DNA of 20,867 nucleotides, taken from NCBI GenBank assembly GCA_023430315.1, contig JAEZAW010000083.1, positions 1-20,867 of the forward strand. The letters are read 5' to 3'. The notes beneath the pieces are model-generated. The model ran no database searches and was not told where the DNA came from. It saw only the letters and a program-made list of their open reading frames with translations. The stretch is from Pseudomonadota bacterium (GTDB lineage: Bacteria; Pseudomonadota; Alphaproteobacteria; Rhizobiales; Hyphomicrobiaceae). Shown one piece after another: positions 8,162-15,960 of this stretch (positions within the stretch are counted from its first letter, which is position 1; the number at the start of each line of letters is the position of its first letter). Position numbers and translations under genes: made by a program.

Positions 8162-9739
8162 TTACTCGATCGAGATGTTCCAGAGAACCGGCGCCGGCGA
8201 CGCGACGACGCCTTTCACGTTCTTGCGCAGCGCACCGTAGTTGTACCACTGGCCCAGATGAACGTGCGTGGGATACTCGGCGACACGCTTCTGGATGGCT
8301 TCGACGATGGCCTTCTGCTTGGTCGGGTCGACCTCCTTGGCGAAGTCGTCCCGCAGCTTCTCGATCTCCTTGTCGCAGGGCCAGCCGAACATGGCCTTAT
8401 CACAGCCCGCATTCAGGAAGCCCGCCATAACCGGATTGAGCAAGTCACCCGCCACCCACGATGTGAGGAACGCGTGCCAGCCGCCAGCCTCCGGCGGGTC
8501 CTTTTTCGCGCGACGGGCAACGACCGTCTGCCAGTCCATGGACTGCATATCGACCTTGAAGCCCACCCGCTCCATCAGCGACTTGGCGACCGGGGCTAGA
8601 TTGGTCAGAACCTGGAGATCGGTCGAGTGCATGAGCACGATGGGCGTGCCGTCGTACTTGGCCTCGGCGAGAAGCTCGCGCGCCTTCTTGAAGTTCGACT
8701 CGAGCTTGTCCTCCATGCCGGCGCTGGTCTCGAACGGTGTGCCGCAGATGAACATCGCCTTGCAGAGCTTGTAGTACTCTTCAGAGCCGACGACGGCCTT
8801 CAGAAAGTCCTCCTGGTTGAAGGCATAGAACAGTGCGGCGCGCACCTTCGGATTGTCGAAGGGCTTGTGCAGGACGTTGAAGCGGAACGTGTACTGGTTC
8901 CCGAGCGGGTTCCAGTTGAACATGTAGTGGTCTTTGCTCTTCTTGATCAGCGGGTGGAGGTCGTGCGGCGGCGCCTCGATGTAGTCCACCTCACCGGCGA
9001 GCAGCGCATTGACGGCCTGCTGATGATCACGGATCGGCAGCCACTCGACACGGTCCACCTTTACGACCTTGCCACCCGTCGTGCCTGACGGCGGCTCCGA
9101 GCGTGGCTTGTAGCCCGCAAACTTCGTGTAGACGATCTTGCTGCCTGGCTGCCACTCGTCGCGCTTGAAGACGTAGGGACCCGAGCCGACGAACTCCTCG
9201 ATCTGCTTGTTCGGGTCCGTCTCGGCGACGCGCTTCGGCATCATGAACGGCACGTTCGAGGAGGGCTTACCGAGCGCCAGCAGCACCAGACCGGTCGGCG
9301 ACTTCAGCTTGATCACGAAGGTCTTGGCGTCCTTGGCGTCGATCGAGTCGACGAAGGACATCATCTTCTGACCCATCGAATCTTTCGCCGCCCAGCGCTT
9401 GATCGAGGGAACGATGTCGGCGCTGGTGACCGGCTGGCCATCGTGCCAGGTGAGACCGTCGCGCAGCGTCATGGTCCAGGTGAGCTTGTCGTCCGACAGC
9501 GTATAAGTGTCGACCATCTGCGGCTTGATCTCGCCCTTGTCGTCCATGCCGAAAAGGGTGTCGTAGACCATGTAGCCGTGATTGCGGACCACGTAGGCCG
9601 TGGTCCAGATCGGATCGAGGATCTTGAGATCGGAGTGAGGGACGAAGCGGAGCGTCTTCTGGGCATTCGCAACAGTCGCAAGCAAAGGAATAGTGGCGGC
9701 CGCCGTCAGTACGGCAAGCGCGCGACGCATTGTGCTCAT
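8162..9739 (-). CDS. ABC transporter substrate-binding protein 2 (SBP_bac_5 family), paralogue of protein 1
   Basis: A 525-residue periplasmic binding protein with a signal peptide ending at ANA (24-26) before Gln27. It has the same length and alignment as its neighbour, with about 67 differences by hand count, 14 of them in the first 29 residues. A 61-residue stretch starting at YKPRSEPPSG is identical in the two, and the DNA there differs at about ten synonymous positions. Other differences gather between about residues 285 and 350 and near the C-terminus, where the second lobe and ligand contacts may vary. The ATG at 9737-9739 has GGGGAGG 6 bases upstream. It is the first gene of the transporter cluster but is closed off by its own terminator, so it looks like an independent unit delivering ligand to the shared permeases or to another transporter. 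Confidence 0.95.
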   Translation of the reverse strand: MSTMRRALAVLTAAATIPLLATVANAQKTLRFVPHSDLKILDPIWTTAYVVRNHGYMVYDTLFGMDDKGEIKPQMVDTYTLSDDKLTWTMTLRDGLTWHDGQPVTSADIVPSIKRWAAKDSMGQKMMSFVDSIDAKDAKTFVIKLKSPTGLVLLALGKPSSNVPFMMPKRVAETDPNKQIEEFVGSGPYVFKRDEWQPGSKIVYTKFAGYKPRSEPPSGTTGGKVVKVDRVEWLPIRDHQQAVNALLAGEVDYIEAPPHDLHPLIKKSKDHYMFNWNPLGNQYTFRFNVLHKPFDNPKVRAALFYAFNQEDFLKAVVGSEEYYKLCKAMFICGTPFETSAGMEDKLESNFKKARELLAEAKYDGTPIVLMHSTDLQVLTNLAPVAKSLMERVGFKVDMQSMDWQTVVARRAKKDPPEAGGWHAFLTSWVAGDLLNPVMAGFLNAGCDKAMFGWPCDKEIEKLRDDFAKEVDPTKQKAIVEAIQKRVAEYPTHVHLGQWYNYGALRKNVKGVVASPAPVLWNISIE

Positions 9740-9773
9740 TATGAGCCTCCCCTTTCGTTGATACTTCTTCCAC

Positions 9774-9799
9774 CAGCCGGCTACACCACAAGCCGGCTG
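9774..9799. promoter_or_regulatory. Twin AGCCGGCT palindromes / stem-loop, candidate operator
   Basis: The 8-base palindrome AGCCGGCT occurs at 9775-9782 and 9791-9798, 16 bases centre to centre, with one extra flanking pair that makes a 9-bp inverted repeat around ACACCACA. It lies 35-60 bases upstream of the binding protein 2 start, within its likely leader. It could be a repressor site or an RNA hairpin; the sequence does not decide which. Confidence 0.4.
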
Positions 9800-9840
9800 T
9801 CGAAACCGATTAGGATGGGCGTTACGGCCCTAGACGCATC

Positions 9841-9871
9841 GATATGACGACGGCTCGACACACAAAGTCAA
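9841..9871 (-). promoter_or_regulatory. Candidate promoter of binding protein 2
   Basis: On the minus strand TTGACT (9866-9871) is followed after 19 bases by CATATC (9841-9846), about 100 bases before the start codon. The hexamer pair and its spacing match those upstream of the paralogous gene (7971-8001). The long spacing and poor -10 match keep confidence low. Confidence 0.35.
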
Positions 9872-10117
9872 ATGCGCCGCAGCCTGAAACAGCGCCACTC
9901 CTGTCGGGATTGCGACCCGGCTGAGCGACCCGTGTCACACGCCATAGGTCGCAAAACTGGCCGACCATCCTTCAGGCCGAGACGCGCCTTTGCGGGATTT
10001 TAACCTTTACCGTTTCATAACAAGAGCCAGGGTTTTCCCGGAAAAGGCCACGTTCCGGGTCTAGGTTCATCGAGCTCACCACTGAAACCGGTGTCGCGTT
10101 GACGGGGGTTAGTCGTC

Positions 10118-11449
10118 ATGTTTCAGGCAGGTGCAGGTAGCCGGGAGGCTTTCCGGCTGCGTGCGTTCATGCGTTTGCAGGCCGTCGTGCTCGCCTTTGC
10201 TGCGGGCATGGGCATGGGGGAAGCCGTCGCGCAGTCGGCGCTGGCAGCCGCCCAGACCGAAATCGCCGCCGCTGTCCCGATCCCGCCATCACCAGCCGAA
10301 GCCCCCAAGAAAACCCGCTTCGTGATAGCACTCGAGCGCCGGGTTGACTATCAGGTCCAGTCGCTGCCGAACCCCAACCGGGTGATCGTCGATCTGCCGA
10401 CCGTCAAGCTGCAGCTTCCGCCATCACTCGCCGGCCATCCCGTCGGCATCGTGAGCGGCTTTCGCGCCGGACTCGGCGCGCCGGGCAAGATGCGGGTGGT
10501 GATCGACGTGACCGAGCCGGTCGTGGTCGAGAAATCCGAGTTCCTCGGAGCCGGGGGCAACGGACCGATACTGCTGTCGCTCGAGATCGCGCCTGCCGCA
10601 ACGGACATGAACTCGCTGCTGCAAGCCGCGGTGGCCATCCCATCGGCAGCGGTGCAGCGCGCCAGCATCTCCGGTGGAATTCAGCCGCCGGTGCCTCGTC
10701 CGGCCGAGCGGCCCGACAAGCGCGCCGCCAATTCCTACAAGCCGCTGATCGTTCTGGACCCCGGCCACGGCGGACACGATTCCGGCGCCATGCGCAATGG
10801 GACGGTAGAAAAGGACGTGGTCCTCGCCTTCGCGAAGACGCTCCGCGACCAGCTTCGCGCCAGCGGTAGTTACCGCGTCGCCATGACCCGTGAGGACGAC
10901 ACGTTCGTGCCCCTCGAGGAGCGCCGCGAATTCGCGGAAGAGCGCAAAGCGGCCCTGTTCATCGCTATTCACGCCGATTACGCGACGGCGCGGGCACGCG
11001 GTGCGACGATCTATTCGCTGCGCGATGCAGTCGCCAACAACCTCGCAGCGTCCGCCCGCCGTGAGAGCGCGAACGACGCCCTGTCCGAAAGCGAGCTCTC
11101 GTCGCTGAAGTCTATCGGGCGGCAGGGTCCGGCCGTAAAGAGCATTCTCGCCGATCTTGCCGGCCGTGAGGTCGAGTCGACCCGTGATCGCACAGGTCTC
11201 TTCGCGCGCGCCGTGATCGAGAACATGGGCCGCAGCACCAATATGAACGAGAATCCGGATCGCAACGCCGCGTTCCAGGTTCTCCTGACGGCCAAGGTGC
11301 CGGCGGTGCTGATCGAGCTCGCCTATGTGACGAACAGCGCCGATGCCGCGCAGCTCCGCTCGGAAGAATGGCGGCGCAATGTCGCCCGCTCGATCCGCTC
11401 GGCGATCGACAATTACTTCAGCCATCAGGTCGCGCGCCTGCCCATGTGA
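10118..11449 (+). CDS. amiC: N-acetylmuramoyl-L-alanine amidase (AMIN + Amidase_3)
   Basis: A 443-residue periplasmic zinc amidase that cleaves the bond between MurNAc and L-alanine in peptidoglycan, acting in cell separation. A signal peptide ends near AVA (36-38). An AMIN domain follows (about 70-165: RFVIALERRVDYQ, NPNRVIVDLP), then a linker and the Amidase_3 domain from about 208. Zinc ligands are H217 in DPGHGG, E231 in GTVEKD and H285 in FIAIHAD; E400 in LIELAYVTN is the expected catalytic glutamate. All key residues are present. A central insert between the third zinc ligand and the catalytic Glu (about 290-385) resembles the regulatory helix region of AmiC-type enzymes that need an EnvC-like activator. 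GGGGG lies 9 bases upstream of the ATG at 10118; M18 would also start a plausible signal peptide but lacks a ribosome binding site. Confidence 0.94.
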   Translation: MFQAGAGSREAFRLRAFMRLQAVVLAFAAGMGMGEAVAQSALAAAQTEIAAAVPIPPSPAEAPKKTRFVIALERRVDYQVQSLPNPNRVIVDLPTVKLQLPPSLAGHPVGIVSGFRAGLGAPGKMRVVIDVTEPVVVEKSEFLGAGGNGPILLSLEIAPAATDMNSLLQAAVAIPSAAVQRASISGGIQPPVPRPAERPDKRAANSYKPLIVLDPGHGGHDSGAMRNGTVEKDVVLAFAKTLRDQLRASGSYRVAMTREDDTFVPLEERREFAEERKAALFIAIHADYATARARGATIYSLRDAVANNLAASARRESANDALSESELSSLKSIGRQGPAVKSILADLAGREVESTRDRTGLFARAVIENMGRSTNMNENPDRNAAFQVLLTAKVPAVLIELAYVTNSADAAQLRSEEWRRNVARSIRSAIDNYFSHQVARLPM

Positions 11450-11462
11450 GGCCGCGCGGCCT
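11449..11462. terminator. 14-bp palindrome between convergent amiC and aat
   Basis: AGGCCGCGCGGCCT is a perfect palindrome in the 14-base gap between the two stop codons and is followed by TTT only on the plus strand. Folded with a 4-base loop the stem is just 5 bp, so it may be a weak terminator for amiC or nothing. Confidence 0.3.
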
Positions 11463-11463
11463 T

Positions 11464-12150
11464 TCAGCCTTCGTCGTGGAATACATCCACGCGCAGAGCC
11501 GTCAGGATCTCGCCGGGCGAAGCATCCGCCGGCAGGGCGTGGAAATCAGCTTCGCGCGTCAGTGCCGGCTCCAGCAGCCGATGGAATTCCTGCCGCTCGA
11601 CCTCGATGGTCCCGAACTGGCGCAGATGGTCGGTGACGAACTGCGTGTCGAGCAGCGTGAAGCCGCCAAAGGCCAGCCGGGCGCAGAGATAGACCAGCGC
11701 GACCTTGCTCGCGTCGCGCTCCGTCGAGAACATGCTCTCGCCGAAAAAGGCGCCGCCGAGGGCGACGCCATAGAGGCCGCCGACGATCCGGCCGTCGCGC
11801 CAGGTCTCGACGGTGTGGCAGTGCCCCTGTGCGAAGAGGGCGCCGTAGAGGCTGCGGATGCGTGCATTGATCCACGTCGAGCGGCGACCCGCCTTCGACG
11901 CGGCGCAGCCATCGATCACGGCCTCGAAGTCGCTATTGATGCGAACCTCGAAAGTCCCCTGTCGTACGGTCTTCGCGAGTCGGCGCGGCACATGCACGGC
12001 GTCGAGGGGCAGGATGCCCCGCGCCTGCGGCTCGATCCAGTACAGCGCGGGATCGTCCGCGCTCTCGGCCTTCGGGAAAATGCCGCATGAATAGGCCTTG
12101 AGCAGGACCTGGGGCGTGATCTCGATCGTAATGTCGTTGTGGGACGCCAT
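11464..12150 (-). CDS. aat: Leucyl/phenylalanyl-tRNA--protein transferase
   Basis: A 228-residue cytoplasmic enzyme that transfers Leu or Phe from charged tRNA to proteins with N-terminal Arg or Lys, marking them for ClpS/ClpAP degradation (N-end rule). Family motifs are visible: LLKAYSCGIFPKAE near the N-terminus, YWIEPQARGILPLD, RRSTWINARI, the GLYGVALGGAFFGESMFS core around residues 135-155, and LLDTQFVTDHLRQFG. Length is normal. An in-frame stop three codons upstream fixes the ATG at 12150 as the earliest possible start. The ribosome binding site is poor: the only strong AAAGGAG is about 20 bases away, which suggests low expression. It converges with amiC, leaving 14 bases between stops. 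Confidence 0.96.
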   Translation of the reverse strand: MASHNDITIEITPQVLLKAYSCGIFPKAESADDPALYWIEPQARGILPLDAVHVPRRLAKTVRQGTFEVRINSDFEAVIDGCAASKAGRRSTWINARIRSLYGALFAQGHCHTVETWRDGRIVGGLYGVALGGAFFGESMFSTERDASKVALVYLCARLAFGGFTLLDTQFVTDHLRQFGTIEVERQEFHRLLEPALTREADFHALPADASPGEILTALRVDVFHDEG

Positions 12151-12371
12151 GGGCGCTCAGTCCGTACCGCTCCTTTTGGAGTAGTTCTAATCGCCCCGGA
12201 GGGCAAGAGCGAGGCAGCGGGCAAGCGCTCTGCGCCATTCAATATCCTTTACGCCAGACCTGTCGCGCAATTTCCACACCCCGTGCGCTGTCTCAGCGGT
12301 CCGCCGAATGTCGCATTCTTCAGATAGTCGCTTGGTCGGATACTCTGAGCCGATTTTGCGGGGGACATGCG

Positions 12372-13571
12372 ATGAGTCGCTTTTTCATGGTGCTGATCAT
12401 GCCGCTGGTGGGTCTCGCGGCATGGCATGGCGGACCCGTCAGCAGAGCCTCCCTCGGTATCACGGTCGAGAACGCCGCCCCTGCCGTCTGCAAGGCGCCA
12501 GTGATCCCCGATCTGCGGCAGGCTGCTTCGAGCGGCCCCGAGGCCGGATGCGATGACCCTGATGGCTGCGAGAACAAGGAATACGTCTCCGCGACCTTCC
12601 TCCCGTACGCCATCGCCAGCCTCAATGCTTATGGCGGGACCGGTCGCGAAGCCGGCGACCTCGTAAAATTCGAGCCAACCTGGAAAGTCGTCGGCGAGCC
12701 GGTGACCGACCCGAGCGGCCTCGGCTACATGGTCTTCACGCGGACGGTCGACAACGAGGACCACGTGCTCGTCGCTTTTCGCGGCACTGACCAGATCGGC
12801 GGCGACGGCTGGGCGGAATTGCTGCCGACGCCGACCGACGCGCTCGCCAATGCCTCCTGGGTCACGCAATGGTTCAATCCCTGGGACCAGTATCGCCTGG
12901 CGCGCGACGCCTTCAAAGAGATCCGCAAGCAGGCTTTCGCGCGCGCCGAGGGGCGCGTGGTCCGCTTTCACGTGACCGGGCACTCGCTCGGCGGCGGCCT
13001 TGCCGTCCACATCGCGCGCGGCTTCCCCTGCACAGCGGCCGTGGTCTTCAACACGTCCTGCGTCACCAACCAGATCCGCTTCACCGAGCCCTATAAGGAC
13101 AACCAGGTCGTCGACATCCGCGAGGATCGCGACATCCTTTCACAGACGCTTTGCGCGCCTGCGACCCTTCTCGGCTGGAACCGCAACCATCAGATCTACG
13201 GCGCCGAATGGATCCGTACGCGCCGGCGCGAGAACTTGGACGAAATGGACTTGGCGCTCCGCCAGCACGCAATCGGCGGCATGGCCTTCGCCATGGGTCG
13301 CACGGTGCTCTGCTGTGCCCAGAACCAGCGCCGCAGCTCGCACGAGTCCTGCGCGTGTGCGCCACGGGTGGTGGCCGGCGTGGAAGGCGCCAAACGCATT
13401 CTCTGCGACATGCAGCGGCGCCCGGCGCTACGTCAGGCGCGGCAAGGCACGGACGCGATCACCACGACGACACGGGAAGGGTCCCGAACAGAGCGTCGCC
13501 GCTTCCGCTATGATTCCTGCGATTTCTCGCCGATCCAGCAGGTCGAGCGCGAGTGCCGTCGCGAGTGCTGA
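12372..13571 (+). CDS. Exported class 3 lipase-like alpha/beta hydrolase with Cys/Arg-rich C-terminus
   Basis: A 399-residue protein. An N-terminal signal sequence (MSRFFMVLIMPLVGLAA) predicts export. The hydrolase domain (about 70-285) has AFRGTD, as in class 3 lipases at the oxyanion strand, and GHSLGG with nucleophile S205. D252 or D254 in DIREDRDIL and H273 in NRNHQIYG fit the rest of the triad by order and spacing. Such enzymes hydrolyse ester bonds in lipids; substrate is unknown. The last about 90 residues are unusual: eight cysteines (CC, CAC, LCD, SCD, ECRREC) and many arginines, a composition unlike the hydrolase domain and suited to a disulfide-linked exported tail. GGGGGA lies 6 bases upstream of the ATG at 12372. 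It stands alone, with opposite-strand genes on both sides. Confidence 0.85.
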   Translation: MSRFFMVLIMPLVGLAAWHGGPVSRASLGITVENAAPAVCKAPVIPDLRQAASSGPEAGCDDPDGCENKEYVSATFLPYAIASLNAYGGTGREAGDLVKFEPTWKVVGEPVTDPSGLGYMVFTRTVDNEDHVLVAFRGTDQIGGDGWAELLPTPTDALANASWVTQWFNPWDQYRLARDAFKEIRKQAFARAEGRVVRFHVTGHSLGGGLAVHIARGFPCTAAVVFNTSCVTNQIRFTEPYKDNQVVDIREDRDILSQTLCAPATLLGWNRNHQIYGAEWIRTRRRENLDEMDLALRQHAIGGMAFAMGRTVLCCAQNQRRSSHESCACAPRVVAGVEGAKRILCDMQRRPALRQARQGTDAITTTTREGSRTERRRFRYDSCDFSPIQQVERECRREC

Positions 13572-13583
13572 CGGGGCAGCAGG

Positions 13584-14270
13584 TCACGTAACAACCGGCA
13601 GCACCTCGATGTCGTAGGCGTGCGCGATGCGATCGCCCGTCGCCGGGTCTTCGAGCTCCATCTCGAAGCGCGTGGCCGGTCTGATGCCGCCGATCGCCGA
13701 CATCGTCCCGCCCATCATCACGGTCCCGGCCGCGAGACCCTTGCCGCCGCTATAGCGCGCGATCAGATCGTCCGGGTGGCGCAGGCTCTTGAGCGTCCCC
13801 TCCTGGTAGAGGACGCGTTTGCCGTCGATCGTCGCGTAGGCGCGCACGATCAGGCTGTCCCAGCGCCCGGCCACATCGTCGAGACGCCAGGCAGCCGAGC
13901 CCAAGACCTTCGCGCAGAGCTGCTTCGAGAGTGCGATGCCCATGGCCTCCGCCTTGCGGTCGGTGTGGTCGGAACCGACTGTGAGCCAGAGCCCATCGTC
14001 CATGGCAAGCACGACCGGCTCGACCTCGCCCGAGGTGTCGGGGCCGAGCACCTGCAGGCGATCCACCTGCATCACGTTCGACACCACATTTCGATAGAAC
14101 ACCGGAACGGACGAAGGCGGCGGCACGCCGAGTGCTGCCAGCTCCTCGATATGATGCTGAAGGCCCTTTTCGTCCGTCCCCGTCCAGCCGGCGACGACAA
14201 GATTGCTGGGTGTGAAGCTTGCGCTGGTGCGGCGGCCGCCGGAGCGCTTCTCGAAGGTCAGGACAGGCAT
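13584..14270 (-). CDS. DUF2848 family protein
   Basis: A 228-residue protein recognised as DUF2848 from the patterns HHIEELAALGVPPPSSVPVFYR, GEVEPVVL, GLWLTVGSDHTDRKAE, LYQEGTL and the ending IEVLPVV. Its biochemical role is not established. From memory, structural classification links the family to the fumarylacetoacetase-like fold, which would suggest a hydrolase or decarboxylase, but this is not certain. I chose the ATG at 14268-14270 (MPVLTFEKRSGG) because GGGGAG lies 6 bases upstream; an in-frame ATG at 14291 lacks a comparable site. It is divergent from soxB with 153 bases between, suggesting shared control and a role in the same catabolic route (inference). Confidence 0.88.
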   Translation of the reverse strand: MPVLTFEKRSGGRRTSASFTPSNLVVAGWTGTDEKGLQHHIEELAALGVPPPSSVPVFYRNVVSNVMQVDRLQVLGPDTSGEVEPVVLAMDDGLWLTVGSDHTDRKAEAMGIALSKQLCAKVLGSAAWRLDDVAGRWDSLIVRAYATIDGKRVLYQEGTLKSLRHPDDLIARYSGGKGLAAGTVMMGGTMSAIGGIRPATRFEMELEDPATGDRIAHAYDIEVLPVVT

Positions 14271-14423
14271 GTGGTACTCCCCGGCTTCCATGAAAGCGCG
14301 AACATCCAGCGCCGCTGCCCGATGATCAAGCCCTGATATGCAGGATGGGCCGCTTCCCTCGCGCGCGATCTCGCTCTAATACCGCGGTGCAGCCGGGCAC
14401 GCCCCGGTCCCTGGGGACACTCC
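14271..14423. promoter_or_regulatory. Divergent promoter region between DUF2848 gene and soxB
   Basis: This 153-base gap must carry the start signals of the DUF2848 gene (leftward) and of the sox operon (rightward). A TAATAC at 14378-14383 is a possible rightward -10 but lacks a convincing -35. GGGGA 6 bases before the soxB ATG is the ribosome binding site. No clear riboswitch or operator was recognised. Confidence 0.45.
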
Positions 14424-15674
14424 ATGAAATATTCGATCTTCTCGGTTCTGAGGGAAGGCCTGCGCGGCGGCAAGGGCTGGACGCCGGCCTGGCGCGAGCC
14501 GGAGCCCAAGGCCGAGTACGACATCGTGATCGTCGGCGGTGGTGGGCATGGGCTGGCGACGGCCTATTACCTCGCCAAGGAGCACGGCCTGACGAACGTT
14601 GCCGTGGTCGAGAAGGGCTACATCGGCTCCGGCAATGTCGGTCGCAACACGACGATCATCCGCTCCAACTACCTGCTCCCCGACAATACCCACTTCTACG
14701 AGTGGTCGATGAAGCTCTGGGAGGGCCTCGAGCAGGACTTCAACTACAATGCCATGGTGAGCCAGCGCGGCGTCCTCAATCTCTATCACTCCGACGCGCA
14801 GCGAGATGCCTATGTCCGGCGCGGCAATGCCATGCGCCTCGCCGGCGTCGATGCTGAGTTGATCGATGCTGACGGCGTGCGCGCGATGGCGCCGTTCCTC
14901 GACTTCGAGAACGCGCGCTTTCCCATACACGGCGGCCTGCTGCAGCGGCGCGGCGGCACGGCGCGTCACGATGCCGTGGCGTGGGGCTATGCCCGCGGCG
15001 CCGACAGTCGCGGTGTCGACATTCTGCAGAACACCGAGGTGACCGGCATCCGCATCGAGGCCGGTCGCGCGATCGGCGTCGAGACGACGCGCGGTTTCAT
15101 TCGCGCCGGCAAGATCGGGCTCGCGTGCGCAGGCAATTCCTCGCGCGTCGCTGCCATGGCCGGCCTCAGACTGCCGATCGAGAGCCACGTGCTGCAGGCG
15201 TTCGTCAGCGAAGGCATCAAGCCGGCCATCGATACCGTCATCACCTTCGGCGCCGGACACTTCTATATCAGCCAGTCGGACAAGGGCGGCCTTGTCTTTG
15301 GTGGCGACATCGACGGCTACAATTCCTATGCGCAGCGCGGCAATCTCTACATCATCGAGGATGTGCACGAGGCCGGCATGGCGCTCTGGCCGGCAATCGG
15401 CCGCATCAGGACGCTGCGCCACTGGGGCGGCATCATGGATATGTCCATGGACGGCTCACCGATCATCGACAAATCGCCGATTGACGGGCTCTACCTTAAC
15501 TGCGGCTGGTGCTACGGCGGCTTCAAGGCGACGCCGGCTTCCGGCTGGTGCTTTGCTCACACGATCGCGCGCGACGCGCCGCACGCGTTGAACGCCGGCT
15601 TCCGCCTCGACCGCTTCGCGAGCGGCCGCCTCATCGACGAGAAGGGCGCCGGCGCCCAGCCCAATCTGCACTAA
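14424..15674 (+). CDS. soxB: Sarcosine oxidase subunit beta
   Basis: A 416-residue flavoprotein subunit of heterotetrameric sarcosine oxidase, which oxidises sarcosine to glycine, hydrogen peroxide and a methylene group passed to tetrahydrofolate. The opening YSIFSVLREGL and PAWREPEPKAEYD are typical. A Rossmann FAD site follows (IVGGGGHG, 37-43), with ATAYYLAKEHGLTNVAVVEKG and GSGNVGRNTTIIRSNYL. H182 in ARHDAVAWGYARGA sits in the motif expected to hold the covalently bound FMN of characterised enzymes (from memory, not aligned). WGGIMDMSMDGSPIID and GWCYGGFKATPASG are the C-terminal flavin contacts. It leads the operon; soxD starts 10 bases later. A relative acting on another N-methyl amino acid cannot be excluded. 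Confidence 0.95.
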   Translation: MKYSIFSVLREGLRGGKGWTPAWREPEPKAEYDIVIVGGGGHGLATAYYLAKEHGLTNVAVVEKGYIGSGNVGRNTTIIRSNYLLPDNTHFYEWSMKLWEGLEQDFNYNAMVSQRGVLNLYHSDAQRDAYVRRGNAMRLAGVDAELIDADGVRAMAPFLDFENARFPIHGGLLQRRGGTARHDAVAWGYARGADSRGVDILQNTEVTGIRIEAGRAIGVETTRGFIRAGKIGLACAGNSSRVAAMAGLRLPIESHVLQAFVSEGIKPAIDTVITFGAGHFYISQSDKGGLVFGGDIDGYNSYAQRGNLYIIEDVHEAGMALWPAIGRIRTLRHWGGIMDMSMDGSPIIDKSPIDGLYLNCGWCYGGFKATPASGWCFAHTIARDAPHALNAGFRLDRFASGRLIDEKGAGAQPNLH

Positions 15675-15684
15675 GGCATATCCC

Positions 15685-15960
15685 ATGCGCATCCGATGCC
15701 CGTACTGCGGCGAGCGATCCAATGACGAGTTCTATGTGCTCGGAGATGCCGATGCACTGACGGCTCGGCCGAGCGGTGAGAATGCCGAGGCGTTTCACGA
15801 GTACGTCTATCAGCGGACTAATCTCGCAGGCTTGCATCGTGAGCTCTGGTATCACAGCAACGGCTGCCGACGCTGGCTCGTCGTGACGCGCGACACGCGC
15901 ACACACGAGATTTCGGACGTGACCTATGCGAGCAAGCGCGGCGACGGAGAAGCCGCATGA
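15685..15960 (+). CDS. soxD: Sarcosine oxidase subunit delta
   Basis: A 91-residue small subunit that binds structural zinc in the tetramer. The likely ligands are all present: C5 and C8 in RCPYCGER, then H57 and C61 in WYHSNGCRRW, a spacing like that of characterised delta subunits. The motif FYVLGDA and the segment ending RDTRTHEISDVTYA are typical. AAGG lies 8 bases upstream of the ATG. Its stop overlaps the start of soxA as ATGA (15957-15960), so translation is coupled. Confidence 0.95.
   Translation: MRIRCPYCGERSNDEFYVLGDADALTARPSGENAEAFHEYVYQRTNLAGLHRELWYHSNGCRRWLVVTRDTRTHEISDVTYASKRGDGEAA

Larger units (their letters stand above)
9740..10117. other. Divergent intergenic control region (378 bases)
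   Basis: No open frame with coding character is seen here. The segment must hold the promoters of binding protein 2 (leftward) and amiC (rightward). It contains twin AGCCGGCT palindromes (9774-9799), a leftward promoter candidate (9841-9871), an AT-rich patch at 9998-10022 that is the most promoter-like stretch for amiC, and a 7-bp hairpin (arms 10037-10043 and 10053-10059) in the presumed amiC leader. I could not fix a convincing -35/-10 pair for amiC. Confidence 0.6.

Noticed and set aside
10000..10014. Possible CtrA site (TTAA-N7-TTAA) upstream of amiC
   Set aside because: Only the first half TTAACC matches; the second half is CGTT, so the full site is not there.
14376..15422. 348-codon minus-strand open frame across soxB
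   Set aside because: Antisense shadow of a well-supported gene with low-complexity Arg/Ala/Asp composition.
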